Assembly (NCBI GenBank): GCA_948470475.1
Contig: OX419342.1
Location: 2,439,701 to 2,503,700, forward strand
Direction of reading: 5' to 3'
Source: Galaxea fascicularis
Lineage: Eukaryota > Cnidaria > Anthozoa > Scleractinia > Euphylliidae
Length of the DNA stretch: 64,000 nt
In this document: in pieces, positions 49,201 through 60,302 of the stretch
Layout of the letters: every line of letters starts with the position of its first letter
How positions within the stretch are numbered: the first letter of the stretch is position 1
The notes under the pieces: generated by a model
What the model saw: the letters and a program-made list of their open reading frames with translations, nothing else
Told to the model about the DNA's origin: nothing
Database searches by the model: none
Program-made: the position numbers and the translations under genes

Positions 49201-51780
49201 CAACTATGACAACCTTAATATATACCAGAATTATTACAGAATATGCAAGGGCTAGAGGTCTAAATCAGAATCAATAACTATAAAACTTTATTATATGGCC
49301 ACAACAGTATGTGCGCTCCAAGCAGGCAAGATTTTCTTGTAATGACCGGGCATTATGAAAATGTTTCTCGGCTTGACGGCTCTTTTGAGTTGTGAGTAAA
49401 AGCTACGTGCGCGTGGGTATGCCTGCCCATATGTAGCAATATTTAATCCTTGTTGATTTATATTTGATTTAAACTTATTTTCTTTTAAATTTAAACTTCA
49501 TGTCCAAAATGTATTTAAATTTAAAATGAAATTCAATTTAAATTTAAACAATTTTTTTCATTTTATCTTGTTTTTCATTTAAGTTTAAACATTTAAAATT
49601 ATTTTAAACCTTACTGCAATATATTTTTTAAATTGCTTAAGTTTGATTTAATCCTTTTTATTCATTTAAATTTAAACTTTCCAAATTTTATTAAAACTTA
49701 CGAATTTGTACTTGATTTAAACTTCGAAATTCTATTTAATCTTCCTGGGACGAGCTCGGCCAGGGTCACGCGTATAGCAGGGTCACAAGTTCATCATCGG
49801 CGGCCATTAGTTTTTCGATGTCTCGTCAGTAAATATAGACGACGAAGGCACCGGTAGAGTGTCCAAATTACTAAGCGAAGCATCCAGGCTTTTCCCTTCG
49901 TCCTACAGCCCTGCTGTGAATGCCAGTCGTTCAGCAGCGACGATCAATGAAACTCTCGGGTTCGCTTAGAGACTGCTTCGGGAAAGTACATGCACCGGCC
50001 TCCGTGGGCGACTGAACTGACAATAACATTTGCGACTGAGAGCGACATGTAAAAAGGGTTAACAGGCCTGCTCAAAACATCTGCAGTTTGCAGATGCACC
50101 GGTTCGCTTTAAGTAGGATGCCTTTTTGGGATTTTCCCTTGCGATATGAGATAATGGGGGCTCCTAAATAGTAGACTACGAGTAGTCCCTACTTCGCTTT
50201 ATAGTCCGACGTGCGTGACGCGAAAGAAAACTTTTTTTATTGCAGTTTTCTTTCGCGTCACGCACAATACTATTTAGGAGGCCTGTTAACACTTTTTACA
50301 TGTCGCTCTCAGTCGCAAATGTTATTGTCAGTTCAGTCGCCCACGGAGGCCGGTGCATGTACTTTCCCGAAGCAGTCTCTAAGCGAACCCGAGAGTTTCA
50401 TTGATCGTCGCTGCTGAACGACTGGCATTCACAGCAACTACAGCAGGGCTGTAGGACGAAGGGAAAAGCCTGGATGCTGCGCTTAGTAATTTGGACACTC
50501 TACCGGTGCCTTCGTCGTCTATATTTACTGACGAGACATCGAAAAACTAATGGCTACACGCGTGACCCTGGCCGAGCTCGTCCCAGGAAGATTAAATAGA
50601 ATTTCGAAGTTTAAATCAAATACAAATTCGTAAGTTTTAATAAAATTTGGAAAGTTTAAATTTAAATGAATAAAAAGGATTAAATCAAACTTAAGCAATT
50701 TTAAAAAATATTGCAGTAAGGTTTAAAATAATTTTAAATGTTTAAATTTAAATGGAAAACAAGATAAAATAAAAAAAAATTGTTTAAATTTAAATTTGAA
50801 TTTGTTTTAATTTAAATTGAATTTCAGTTTAAATTTAAATACATTTTGGACATGAAGTTTAAATTTAAAAGAAAATAAGTTTAAATCAAATATAAATCAA
50901 CAAGGATTAAATATTGCTACATATGGGCAGGCATACGTGGGCAAAAACAACAAAAAATATGGACAAAGTACAACTATATTTTCAATAACTGAAAGAAAAA
51001 CTAGTATTGACATTGACTGGTGCATTATTGAGAATAGTGTGGATTCACATCACGTAGGTTTTTATGCCAACTCTTACCTTTCGTAAATGGCATCCAGATA
51101 GGGTTCGGAGTCGGTAGGTGACCAACGATCAGTTCAAGTAAAACAACACCGAAGGAAAAGATGTCAATTTCCGCCCCGTACTCGAGATTCCTATTTGGAC
51201 TGCTAAGGTATGTTTCCGGGGCCATATAAACAGTGGTCCCCGGCACAGGAGTTGAAAGAACTCTGCGAGAGGTCCGTGTCCTAGGGAACTCTTTTGCTTG
51301 GCCAAGATCCGCGATTTTTGCTCTCAGTTTTGAGTCCAGCAGAATGTTGCGCGATTTGATGTCTCGGTGTATGATCGGATCGTCGCGAACATGCAAAAAT
51401 TTCAAACCTTCCCCAACATCAAGCATGATTCTGATTGTCTCGTCAAGGGAGACTTTCGGCGAGGTTTTGGAATCTTTATAGAAGGCGCATAAATCACACC
51501 ATAGTAACTCGGTGATAAGAATAGGTGGGTTATCATCTGGAAATACAGCCTCGTACATTTGCACGATGTTTGAGTGTTTTAGCGTTCGTAAAATTGCACA
51601 TTCTCTCCTAAAGTTCTCCACTTCCTCAGGGTGACTCCAAAATATATCGTGCCTCAGTTGTTTGACTGCCACAAACTTCCCATGCCATTTCCCTTTGTAC
51701 ACCACACCAAAGCTCCCTTCGCCAAGTACTCGTTTGATCTCCAGTCCCTCCACACCTTCAATTTTTAAAGTATTCCCCAT
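46279..51780 (-). CDS. Kinase-Rab fusion protein 1 (491 aa, 2 exons)
   Basis: Exon 1 is 51780-51078 and exon 2 is 47051-46279 (GT-AG, phase 1). Residues about 10-280 form a TKL-type protein kinase: glycine loop GEGSFGVV, VAVK lysine, HRDIKSRN, DLG in place of DFG, MAPE. The C-lobe end (HPLRDVVLLCLENDPRRRPT) is in exon 2 and runs directly into a Rab-like GTPase: P-loop GSSGVGKS, STIGVD, DPAGQERF, ANKIDL, VSAKT. The protein ends EGCNC, a CxC Rab-type prenylation motif. The start MGNTLK at 51780 aligns with both paralogs; an ATG at 51825 would add 15 residues. Function is unknown; signalling at a membrane is inferred. The 4 kb intron is packed with repeats. Confidence 0.88.
48062..48230. repeat. 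CTTGAAAACTC minisatellite-like repeat
   Basis: The unit ccttgaaaactccttgaaaa and variants repeat four to five times after gggttcatacacatggttcg. It lies in the intron of kinase-Rab gene 1. Confidence 0.7.
48680..48880. repeat. Related gtcctgaaa-type repeat
   Basis: The words ggtcctgaaa, agtctagc and gaaaagccctgaaaa link this segment to the families at 45030 and 48062. Confidence 0.55.
49417..50936. mobile_element. 1.5 kb fold-back element (long inverted repeat)
   Basis: Two arms of roughly 650-750 bases are inverted copies. The outer ends are gtatgcctgcccatatgtag at 49417 and its exact reverse complement ending at 50936. Next inward are A+T-rich blocks of tttaaattta words. Then comes a unique-looking block (gagctcggccagggtcacgcg, forms of it in both arms), ttcgtcctacagccctgctg, gcaccggcctccgtgg and gacatgtaaaaag. 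The centre at about 50211-50266 is a hairpin of gtgcgtgacgcgaaagaaaa with its complement. The left arm has an extra insert at about 50070-50190. No protein is recognised. Confidence 0.85.
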
Positions 51781-51974
51781 AGCATTAAGATCTAGTGTCT
51801 CTAAAATACGACGGAAATTTCGCAAAAGTGCTAGTGCTCAACATTATTCCCGAGCCCTTCCAGACGCTTTCTTGGAATGCGTCCCCGTGACTTGTCACGC
51901 ACGAGCGCCCTGTTGTAAGTATTAATGGGACTGGACTTGAAAGAGAAAATTTTTGGCAGACAACATTCATGCAC
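51781..51974. other. Upstream region of kinase-Rab gene 1
   Basis: This is the probable 5' UTR and promoter of kinase-Rab gene 1, bounded by a repeat element that begins about 200 bases before the start codon. No core promoter motif is evident. Confidence 0.35.
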
Positions 51975-52280
51975 TAAAGCGTGGTTTTCACTAGCGACGC
52001 AAGCATAAGCGCAAGCACAAGCGCAAACATAACAGCTCTTATTTCACCGTGAAAACGACCTCGACGCAAGCATAAACACAAGCGCAAGCACAAGCACAAG
52101 CACAAGGATCAAAATTTTTCCTTTTCTTGTGCTTGCGTTTGTGAAAACCAGACTATACAAATAACTGGGTTTGTTCCTCTTATGTTTCTGCTTATGCTTA
52201 TGCTTATGTTGCTGCTGTTTTCACTTGCGCTTGTGTTTATGTTTGCGCTTATGCTTGGGTCGCTAGTGAAAACCAGGCTT
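51975..52280. repeat. TIR element built of aagcac/aagcgc hexamers
   Basis: The ends gtggttttcactagcgacgc and gggtcgctagtgaaaaccag are inverted. The interior is a string of aagcataagcgcaagcacaa words, which on the other side appear as ttgtgcttgcg and gcttatgctt. It is thus an inverted repeat made of short tandem hexamers. Confidence 0.75.
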
Positions 52281-52476
52281 AAAATTGCATTTGGTTACAT
52301 GTACGGGCTTTATGGGGGATGGGATAAAAACGTGTCCGCGGAAAAGTCTCCTTCGGATAAAGACGAAAACTGTAAACGGACAGTCGGCGTTCTGCTTTCC
52401 TGTGGAGAGATTGAGGTTGAAAACGATGTACCGGTAAGTGAACGCAAAAACAACCCCAAAAAACAGCCTCAACACA

Positions 52477-53281
52477 CTATTCCGTGGAGCACAAATATGA
52501 CGGTGTATAGTTCATCAATTCTTGGTGTTTTTGATGGTGTTTCTTATAAGCAGACTGGAGACCTTCATTCAGATCATTATCACACAGATAATTCGTCAGA
52601 CGAATGGCCGCAGCTTTTTCAATAACTTTAGACAAAAACTTCAGGTTAGATACTGGTCGAAAGTTAGAAAAAAATTTCAAAGTCTAGGGACGGCTTCTTC
52701 AGCAAAGGAGACAACACTGCATTCTTCATGGAACTTGGCATAGAAGCTGAATTGAATGAGAGGTTTACGACTCTATTGATAATAGGTAGTAAATCATCAA
52801 TACAGCAACGTAGAAGAGAAGCAGGTACAGGATCGAGAGAACACGATTTGGCGGCGATTTTTTTCACGAAACCAGAAAGTTCATCCTCTGAGGTAGGAGA
52901 AAATTCGCTCAATTCACATGAAGTTGTGGCGTAATCTATCAATGGAAAAGCAGAAGCATCAGTAACAGATAACGTATCAAGTTGATGCCTGATTGTCACA
53001 ATTTTATCACCGAAAAAGTCAGCGAACTTTTCACATAATTCCTTTCGAGAGCCACAGGATGGATAGTGGTTTTGAGGCTTACGATGCAGCATACGGTCTA
53101 AGGTGTTAAATAAAACTTTGGGATCCGATTTATTTTCATTGATAAGCGAAGCGTAATAACTCATCTTACCCTCATTCTGGATTCCAAAACGACTTCCGTT
53201 TTGTGTCACATGGGAGATTTTGGTTGTGGAGATGGGGGATGGACGCCAGTGATGAAAATTGACGGCAACAAGGTTTGACAT
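52477..53281 (-). pseudogene. Frameshifted non-LTR reverse-transcriptase fragment
   Basis: On the minus strand, 53281-52664 reads as a linker and polymerase N-terminus (KKIAAKSCSLDPVPASLL, NLSFNSASMPSSMKNAVLSP, LLKKPSLD). A second frame from about 52680 continues with FSNFRPVSNLKFLSKVIEKA and LQSAYKKHH. The order is that of LINE reverse transcriptases (fingers region before the VPQGS motif). The frame break near 52665-52680 and the loss of the catalytic part make it a relic. Confidence 0.85.
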
Positions 53282-53675
53282 ACTTCTTCTTTTTATCTGT
53301 AAATTGTCTCAAGAAAACTGAAGGTACATTTTCCTAGATGAAATCCACAATGTTAAATAAATTGGTCTTAATGTTGGTGCATGAGAAAAATATGGGACTC
53401 TTAAACTTTTTAGGACAGCAACTTTTCTTGGTTTTAACTGTAGCCGAAAAATCAATAACTTCGTCTCCGACTCAATTATAATCGGAAATGTTTAGATGAT
53501 AGTATTTACGATCTGTTATATTTCAAAGTACCAACTTTACGAATTCTACTCGTGTTCTTCCAACATCTCGCGTGGTTTATCAGCCTATAAACCATAAAAA
53601 TTTGTGGCTCATTGCTTAAAGATGTGACGGCACTTCTACCTCTACTGACAATTTTTCATTCTCGATTTTTTACAG

Positions 53676-54198
53676 CAAACATTTCACTACAATTCCAGCC
53701 TGTGGAGCAACAATGAAACCTACAATCTTGAAGGAGGGAAAACTGGGTTCGACAATCAAGAAACAAAGTTACCAACCTACTGGAACACATCCTTTTCTAA
53801 GATCTGCCTCCGGCGGGATGAAGATTGGCCAACACGTCAATTTTATCGTCATCAACAAGGCGGCTGAGTCCTTCTACTCGCTGATCGCCGACGGGAAATA
53901 TCACGGCACCACACTGGGCGTCGCCACATGGAAAAAATTGATAGGTGCACAGGCATCCATGCAAACAGGATGCTTTATTGAAGGATTCAACGCCAGAGCT
54001 ATTAACGTCTATCATGCTAGAGCAAGAGTTGGGATCGTCGGAAACAACGAGAACGTCTGTGATTCCTGCGACTCCAGAATCGGATTTGGTGGTGGAGGAA
54101 ACCACGATGACAGAAATACGTGCGGAAATGAGGCCACGATAGGAACGGACAATGGTGACCAGCATATCAAATCCATGGGATTTATTCTGGTGCAGTAA
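53676..54198 (+). pseudogene. Terminal exon of a cnidarian extracellular-type domain protein, frameshifted
   Basis: An acceptor (gattttttacag) at 53675 opens an exon whose first frame reads HYNSSLWSNNETYNLEGG, then TGFDNQETKLPTYWNTSFSK and ICL up to 53810. After 7 bases (53811-53817) the next frame resumes with MKIGQHVNFIVINKAAESFY and ends NVYHARARVGIVGNN, CDSCDSRIGFGGGG, NTCGNEA, DNGDQHIKSMGFILVQ, stop at 54198. The two parts belong together but are one base out of frame. Similar sequences, as I recall them, are common in coral and anemone secreted proteins of unknown function. No upstream exon is recognised, so a decayed duplicate is likely; a sequencing error is possible. Confidence 0.6.
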
Positions 54199-56108
54199 AA
54201 ATTGGCTGAATGCACTTGGAAGCCTCTACCACCAGTACCTGAACCCTAAAGGGGCACTGTCATGGTGTTTTCGCTGTTTTCCGGCCCAAACGTCACAGAA
54301 ATGCTACTTAATAACCTTTACTTATGCCAAAACATTCCTTGCAATGTAGGAGAAAGATATCAATCGAATTTTGTTGCGGGAAAAGTCATCCATTGTACAT
54401 TCTCGGCCATGGCTTCAAATGACTTGCAATCCATTTCCTTGCCATCCGTAACAGAAGAAGACAGTGTTTAGTCTTAGTGCAGTAACGCAGTCCCGAGTAA
54501 ATAATCTGCTTAATTGTTTTTGGGTTTTTCCTAATTTAAAGAAATCTTACAGACGTCCGAAATAGCATGACAGTGCTCCTTTAATCCTGGTTTGGCTCTC
54601 TTTTGTTTTTCGCTTCTGAGCCTTGGGAAGGGAGGGAGGGTGGGGTAAGGCGGGGGGGGGGAGAGGGGCACATTGTGCTGCTTATCTTATGTAACTTCAA
54701 TTTGTGCAAATGAAACCCGGCACGTCCATTGGTAGTGTCTCCTTAAAGATTCGATCTAGGATTTCTCGATTTCTCCAGAACCAACCACTTCCCCTACGAC
54801 GTTGTTCCAGAACGTCTCTAAAATCTGTTCAAACTGACTCGAAAGTGACCAGTACCAAAAACAGCACGATAGTAGTGTAAAGATATGAATATTGCGACAA
54901 AAAACGCAGTTGCTTTCATAAAGAGATCTGAATTTTGAAAAACATAACTGTCTAAATCCCGTTTCCATGGAAGCATCAAGTCACGTGAACAATCAAATGC
55001 CCTTGTAAATTGCTGCCAAATTAACTGTACAAAACGTCAAGCAGTATGGTGTTGTTTCTTTACGTCTGAAGACCGTGTGGATAATAATGCTAAATTCAAT
55101 GAAAAACTTTTGTGCCCCTCCCATCCTCCCAGGGTAAGTCTGTGTCACCAGGAGCCAAGATGGTACACCGTTTTTGTTGTGAAAATTGTACATTTTTGCT
55201 ATGGCTGTTTTTGTTTTGGTAAGTTTTTGTAAACAAGATAGATTCATTTAAGAAGCACTTGTCATATTTATTCTCTAGCATGTTGTTATTCGCCGCTCAA
55301 TTCTAAGCGGCGACTGTTTAACCAAAAAGATTGAATTTTTTCTCAACTTTCTTGAAACAAGTTTCGCTGTTACTTTCTTTTACTTTCCTTTTATGTTATG
55401 TTGATAAATTAGAGATAAGCAAAATTAAATGTCTACTCTTAAAGACAAGATTATATTACAAAATAATAAAACTAACTTAAGAATCAATGGATTAAGGTAA
55501 ATATTCATTTCATTTCTTGACACAGGCACCGGTTTTTCATGGAAATCTTTCTTGTTGCTAATACAAATGAACCCCCCACCCCCCACCCCCCCAAAAAAAC
55601 TCGCTTTCTCACTTTAAAAATACAGTAAATTTTGACGATTTCGTGCATTAAAAAAAGCCCGTAATTCGCGAATAGAAAAGTTTCCTGCGCGAGCATCGAC
55701 TTTGGTTTCGTTATCAATAATAATCAGTCATAAGCGATTAGATCATTTTAATAAAAGGAATTGAGCACTCAAAACCAAGCCGAACACCGTGTAAAATCGG
55801 GGTTCATTTCCATGTAAATCAAACTTCGCAACGCAAACTTGTGATATTAACTTTTTGCGCATAGGAGAAAATCCCAGATTCTAGAAAAGGCATTTAGTTA
55901 TTTCTTTAATTAAAAGCAATAAGACACGTTTTAGGCACCTATAAATTACCTTACTCGTACTGGTTGTGAATGATATCACTGATAGAACAGTTAGCACTGA
56001 GTTCGACTATCTGTATAACCATTCACTGCCTGCTGGCTCACCGTTTCAGACTTAAATTACAGTTCTTTCTTCATCGTATCTGACGGTGCATTTTGACCCC
56101 AAAACGCA
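54199..56108. other. Intergenic region, no gene seen
   Basis: This 1.9 kb stretch before the 3' end of kinase-Rab gene 2 shows short open frames only, with a G-rich tract near 54630-54670 and a C-rich tract near 55570-55600. I cannot support any gene here. Confidence 0.55.
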
Positions 56109-58497
56109 CTACCACAAACAGCACGATCTTCTCTTTTTGGTTGGTTTCTCATCGGATGAAGTGTTTATGCTGCCATAGTTAGTCCGGTGGCGGTTGACTA
56201 CTTCCCAGTTCTGGCCTTCTGATTTCAAGCTTATAGTATCAGGGTCTTTCTCGATTCTCTTTCGCTGAGTTGTTTCCTTTACAGCGAACTTCGCTGGATG
56301 CTCATAATTCCGTAAAGAAGTTGAAGGCCGGTGAGTAACAGGCTCGGACGTAGCACCGCCTAGGGTTTTTTCGTCTCTCTGTAACATCAGCTGCTCAATC
56401 AACACAGAGAAAGTCTCGTCAATGTTCTCTCCAGTTTTAGCGCTAACCTCAATGTAAAACAGGTTAAATTCATCTCGTACCTTTTCTGCTGTTTCAGTGT
56501 CAACCTCTCTGCGTTTACAATCCGTTTTGTTTCCTACAAGAATGATAGGAATGTCGTGGGTGCACTTGTCGCGTACCATGGACACCCACTGTCGCACACT
56601 CACCAGAGAATCCCACGAAGCAACGTCAAAAACAACAGCTGCCCCGTGGGCACCGCGATAAAACTGTGGAATGGAGCTAGTGGTGTTAAACTGCCCTGCT
56701 GTGTCAACGATTTGAAGGAACACAGACTTACCCTTGAGTTGAAGTCGTTCGTTGAATTCCCCGCAGGGAATGGTAGGCGGCATTCTCTCTTGAAATGAAA
56801 CATTTGGTCGCACAAATTTTGTCGTAATGCTTGTCTTGCCGACTCCGTTGTCACCCACCAGCACTATCTTGAACTCGTAGTCGTACTTGCAACATGGCAT
56901 TCGATGGATGGTCTGTTTCTTTTCAAGGCTGTCTAATGACCGATGGAAATCATTGTTGTTCTTATGTTCGGCGAGTATCTTTACCAGTTTAAAGGCTGTT
57001 GGACGGTCTTCGGGGTCATCTTCAAGACAATGCAGAACAAGAACACGCAAAGGGTGTTCTGAATCGATTTCATTAAGGTCCTCGCTACGACGGTAGCATT
57101 CCGGAATTAATTTTCCCCCATCTATAAACGAAAAAAAAATAACGTTTTTTTTTTTAATGAGACGTTAAATCCATCAGTTTAAAATAGAACAGAGAACGGT
57201 CACTTAGCCCGTGGGGGTGCGTATCACCATAGCGCGCATTTAGAAATCGTTGTCAGTCACGTGACTAGCAGCCATATTGGTTCAATGAAACAAAAGAAAG
57301 TATTTACATAAAATAGAGTTCAATTGCCAGAGGGTTAGCCTTGTGCACCAACATGGCCGCCGTGACGTCATGTGAAAACGATCTATATCATCAAACGTTA
57401 AAAACATGAAAGTTGCTATATACTTAAGGGTATGTTAAGGCAACGACACAATCCTGTTTTTCTTAAGACTTTTAACTTTTATTGTTAATACGTTAATCCT
57501 ATCAGTATGATCTGACGACGCTCCACATTTTCTTGGATTCCAGGGCCAGATTCCTGATTTTATACACAAACGAAATATATTCTGAAGTATTAAATATTTC
57601 TCCCTGTATCAACTGGTTGCAGAGTTAAAAATCACTGTATTTACGGGCACCGCCGTAAGGGGATCAATCTACGGTCGAATATGACCAAAACATTACAATT
57701 AAAATGCGAGAAATAACGGAACTACTTTCACTTTGATTTTCATTACTCATATCATGTTTCTACAGAGTACACGGTGAGTACAAATACAAGTTTCATAAAA
57801 TCTTACCTTCAGTACGCAAATCCGATATCCGTATCGAAGGATGCCCGATAATAACCTCCAGCGCAACGACACCAAAAGAAAACACGTCTGCTTTCGGACC
57901 GTACTTTGTCCGCGCTCGGCTCCAACAGTACTTTCCGAACGTTTCCGGTGCTTGATTTGCTGGCGTTCCAAGGTTTGCTGTTGCTGCTTTTTCGCCGTCT
58001 GGAAAACACTTAGCCAATCCAAAATCAGCGATCTTCGCTTGTTTGTTGACGGTTAACAGAATATTTTTGCACGCAAGATCACGATGAACAATTGATCTCG
58101 GTGGCTCGTGAAGATAATTGAGTCCTTGAGCGACATCCAGCAGAATACTGACAGTGTCGTGAAAGGAAACCTTCGGTGTCTTTGGTGAATTGTTAATGAA
58201 TTTTCTCAAGTCTTGATCCAAGAGTTCGGTGACAATTATCATCGATTCGTTTGGTCTTGGTGACTTGTCAGGCAAAACAACAGTTAAATACTGTACAATA
58301 TTGGGGTGCTCCAGCTTACTTAATAGTTTCCAATCCTCGGTATATTTTAAGGCTTCGGCCTTGTTCAGAAGATATGGATAAAATTTCTTCGCGGCGACAT
58401 TTCTACGCCTCCAGACTGCTCTATACACCTCCGCATAGGATCCCGTGCCAATTTGTTCGATAAGCTTCACCTCGTCGTTTGAGGAGGTATTTCCCAT
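56109..58497 (-). CDS. Kinase-Rab fusion protein 2 (567 aa, 2 exons)
   Basis: Exon 1 is 58497-57807 and exon 2 is 57121-56109 (GT-AG, phase 1, same position as the paralogs). The start MGNTSSNDE has Gly2 and Ser6, a classic N-myristoylation signal. The kinase shows GTGSYAEVY, VAAK, HRDLACKN (tyrosine-kinase-like catalytic loop), an intact DFG and APE. The C-lobe end HPLRVLVLHCLEDDPEDRPT lies in exon 2. A linker with CCKYDYEF leads into a Rab GTPase: GDNGVGKTS, DTAGQFNTT, FYRGAHG, GNKTD, VSAKTG. A tail of about 110 residues ends KKRRSCCLW, basic residues before paired cysteines. It is the most canonical copy of the three. Its biological role is unknown. Confidence 0.9.
57245..57386. repeat. 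Small TIR element, copy 2 (intron of kinase-Rab gene 2)
   Basis: This is an inverted relative of 43401-43526: tagagttcaat, agggttagcc, catggccgccgtgacgtcat and gtgaaaacgatcta at the right end. Confidence 0.65.
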
Positions 58498-58757
58498 TTC
58501 TCCAACTGCAGTGTTTGCTGGATTGCGTCATAAAGAATCTGCCTCGTCCCTATGCTAATGTAACACAAGACGGCAAAACCACACGGAAAGGGTCACAGAA
58601 AATCCAACACAAAATATTCGTACAAAAAGAAGAGAAACCGAGACAGCACAAATTGGCAAACAGGGGTTTCTTACAAGGAGATGACTAGATTTCTTTACCA
58701 CTGGCCGTATTTAATCCACAGAACTTCGACATCATCGTCTGAAGAAAGCCATACAAT

Positions 58758-58815
58758 TAGGCCATATTCGTATTCTCGGTATTGAACTGGATCTAGCGAA
58801 TACGAATATGGCCTA
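58758..58815. repeat. Hairpin repeat upstream of kinase-Rab gene 2
   Basis: The arms taggccatattcgtattc and gaatacgaatatggccta are exact reverse complements separated by about 22 bases. It lies about 260 bases upstream of the gene 2 start. Confidence 0.75.
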
Positions 58816-59208
58816 TTTTTGCAGCCGGGTGGCTGTGTGTTTTTATACCCATTTTTTCTTTTTTCTCATTTACCGTCCTTAACACTAGTTCTGGCCTACA
58901 CTACGTAAGGACGGTTGAGGACGGGATCATCTTCTTCGCCACCTCCTTAGATTGCATCTGTCGCACCAAATAAACATCATTATTGGGTGAGCTGTTTTTA
59001 TCCATTCTTCATCAAACAGACTGAAACGGTTAGTAGATATTTTGGGGGAAAAGGTTTATAATTATCTTTCTCAAACTCATTAATAATTGATCAAGTTCAA
59101 ACAAAGGAAATCACAACCGTAAAGGGGGTTTGCATACCCGGTCTTAATTAGCATAGATTTTGACGATTTTACTTCTCCGTAAATTCCTTAGTTTTTGTTT
59201 CAATTGAG

Positions 59209-59358
59209 AAGATATATCAAACACTCGAGACAGTGTTTCATCGGCCATCCAACACCTCGAATTCCGTCAAAAATACTCCGCTGCGCGTCGTATTTTCAAC
59301 TCTCTTCTCGGTGTTTGGATATCCCGATGAAACACTGTCTCTCGTGTTTGATATATTA
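59209..59358. repeat. 150-base MITE-like element
   Basis: The ends aagatatatcaaacactcga and its near complement (cgtgtttgatatatta) pair, and pairing continues through gacagtgtttcatcgg and ccgatgaaacactgtc. Confidence 0.8.
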
Positions 59359-59828
59359 CTTCTTACTCTTAATTGACGTTGAAGCTAACCTCCAGCCCAG
59401 GCTTTCGCATAATACCACCCTGCACGCAGAAGAAAAGGCGTGGGAATACTGAAAGTTGTTATACACGAGATACTGATGATGCGTCTACTTGTGACAAGTA
59501 CAACATCTTTGGAATGATTGCACTGAGGCATTTCATACTGAAAACAGCGATGTCTGGTAATGTTCTGTTCTTACTAATTCGTCGTTGCACATTCGTTTTT
59601 TTCGATATTGTTCCAGGGTGTGAATCTCATTGCTTGCTATTCCTACACCCACCTTGACTAATTTATGTGAGTGCATGGCCGTGTACATTGGTCACTGCAG
59701 ATTAAGGTGGAACGATATCAGTCTTTCAAATCGATCTAACCGAAATGTAACTTCTTTTGGCAGCGATATATGACGTCATTGTCTATGATATGTGTTGTTA
59801 CGCAATCGCTCAAGTAGTTAGTGCCTAC

Positions 59829-60083
59829 ATTCATGGGCAAAAGTGTTGACACATTTAAGCAAAACAAACGCTTTCTATAAGCGTCCATCCGTCATTAAAA
59901 GAAGTCTTTTTTGTCGATAGTCAACCCCCCCCCTCCTCCTTTTCAATGTTGAAATAAGCTCCGTGGACACTGTCACGTGATTACAACATTGAAAAGGGGG
60001 AGGGGTCAAAATGTGAGAATTGGAGATTAGAAAACTCACGCGTTTTTTTCGGGGAGTGTCTCAAGTACTTTTGTCCATGATTG
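59829..60083. repeat. 255-base element with nested inverted repeats
   Basis: The outer arms attcatgggcaaaagt and acttttgtccatgatt pair. Inner arms cccctcctccttttcaatgttg-like and caacattgaaaagggggagg also pair, with a G/C-run. Confidence 0.75.
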
Positions 60084-60302
60084 TAGCTAGCCTGACACGG
60101 GCAGACAACACTTAAGAGTCCCGAGTAAGATACCTTGTTCGCAGATAAGTACCAACTACTTCGAAATACTTTATAAGGAAGACACCCATAGACCAAGCGA
60201 CAACGTTTTTGTGCGAGTCTCTCTATGGCTACTTTCCTTGCTATGCTTGGATCAAACAAGCACAGTCACAACTACATTCTAGCTTACATCTTTAGCCCGT
60301 GG

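Larger units (their letters stand above)
58498..60302. other. Intergenic region between kinase-Rab genes 2 and 3
   Basis: This 1.8 kb holds the promoter of gene 2 and the 3' UTR of gene 3, plus three inverted-repeat elements listed separately. No other gene is supported. Confidence 0.55.

Noticed and set aside
53713..54198. Intact 161-codon gene starting at the ATG at 53713
   Set aside because: The first 35 codons from this ATG are out of frame with the recognisable domain, which reads in another frame from 53676; the open frame is a by-product of a frameshift.
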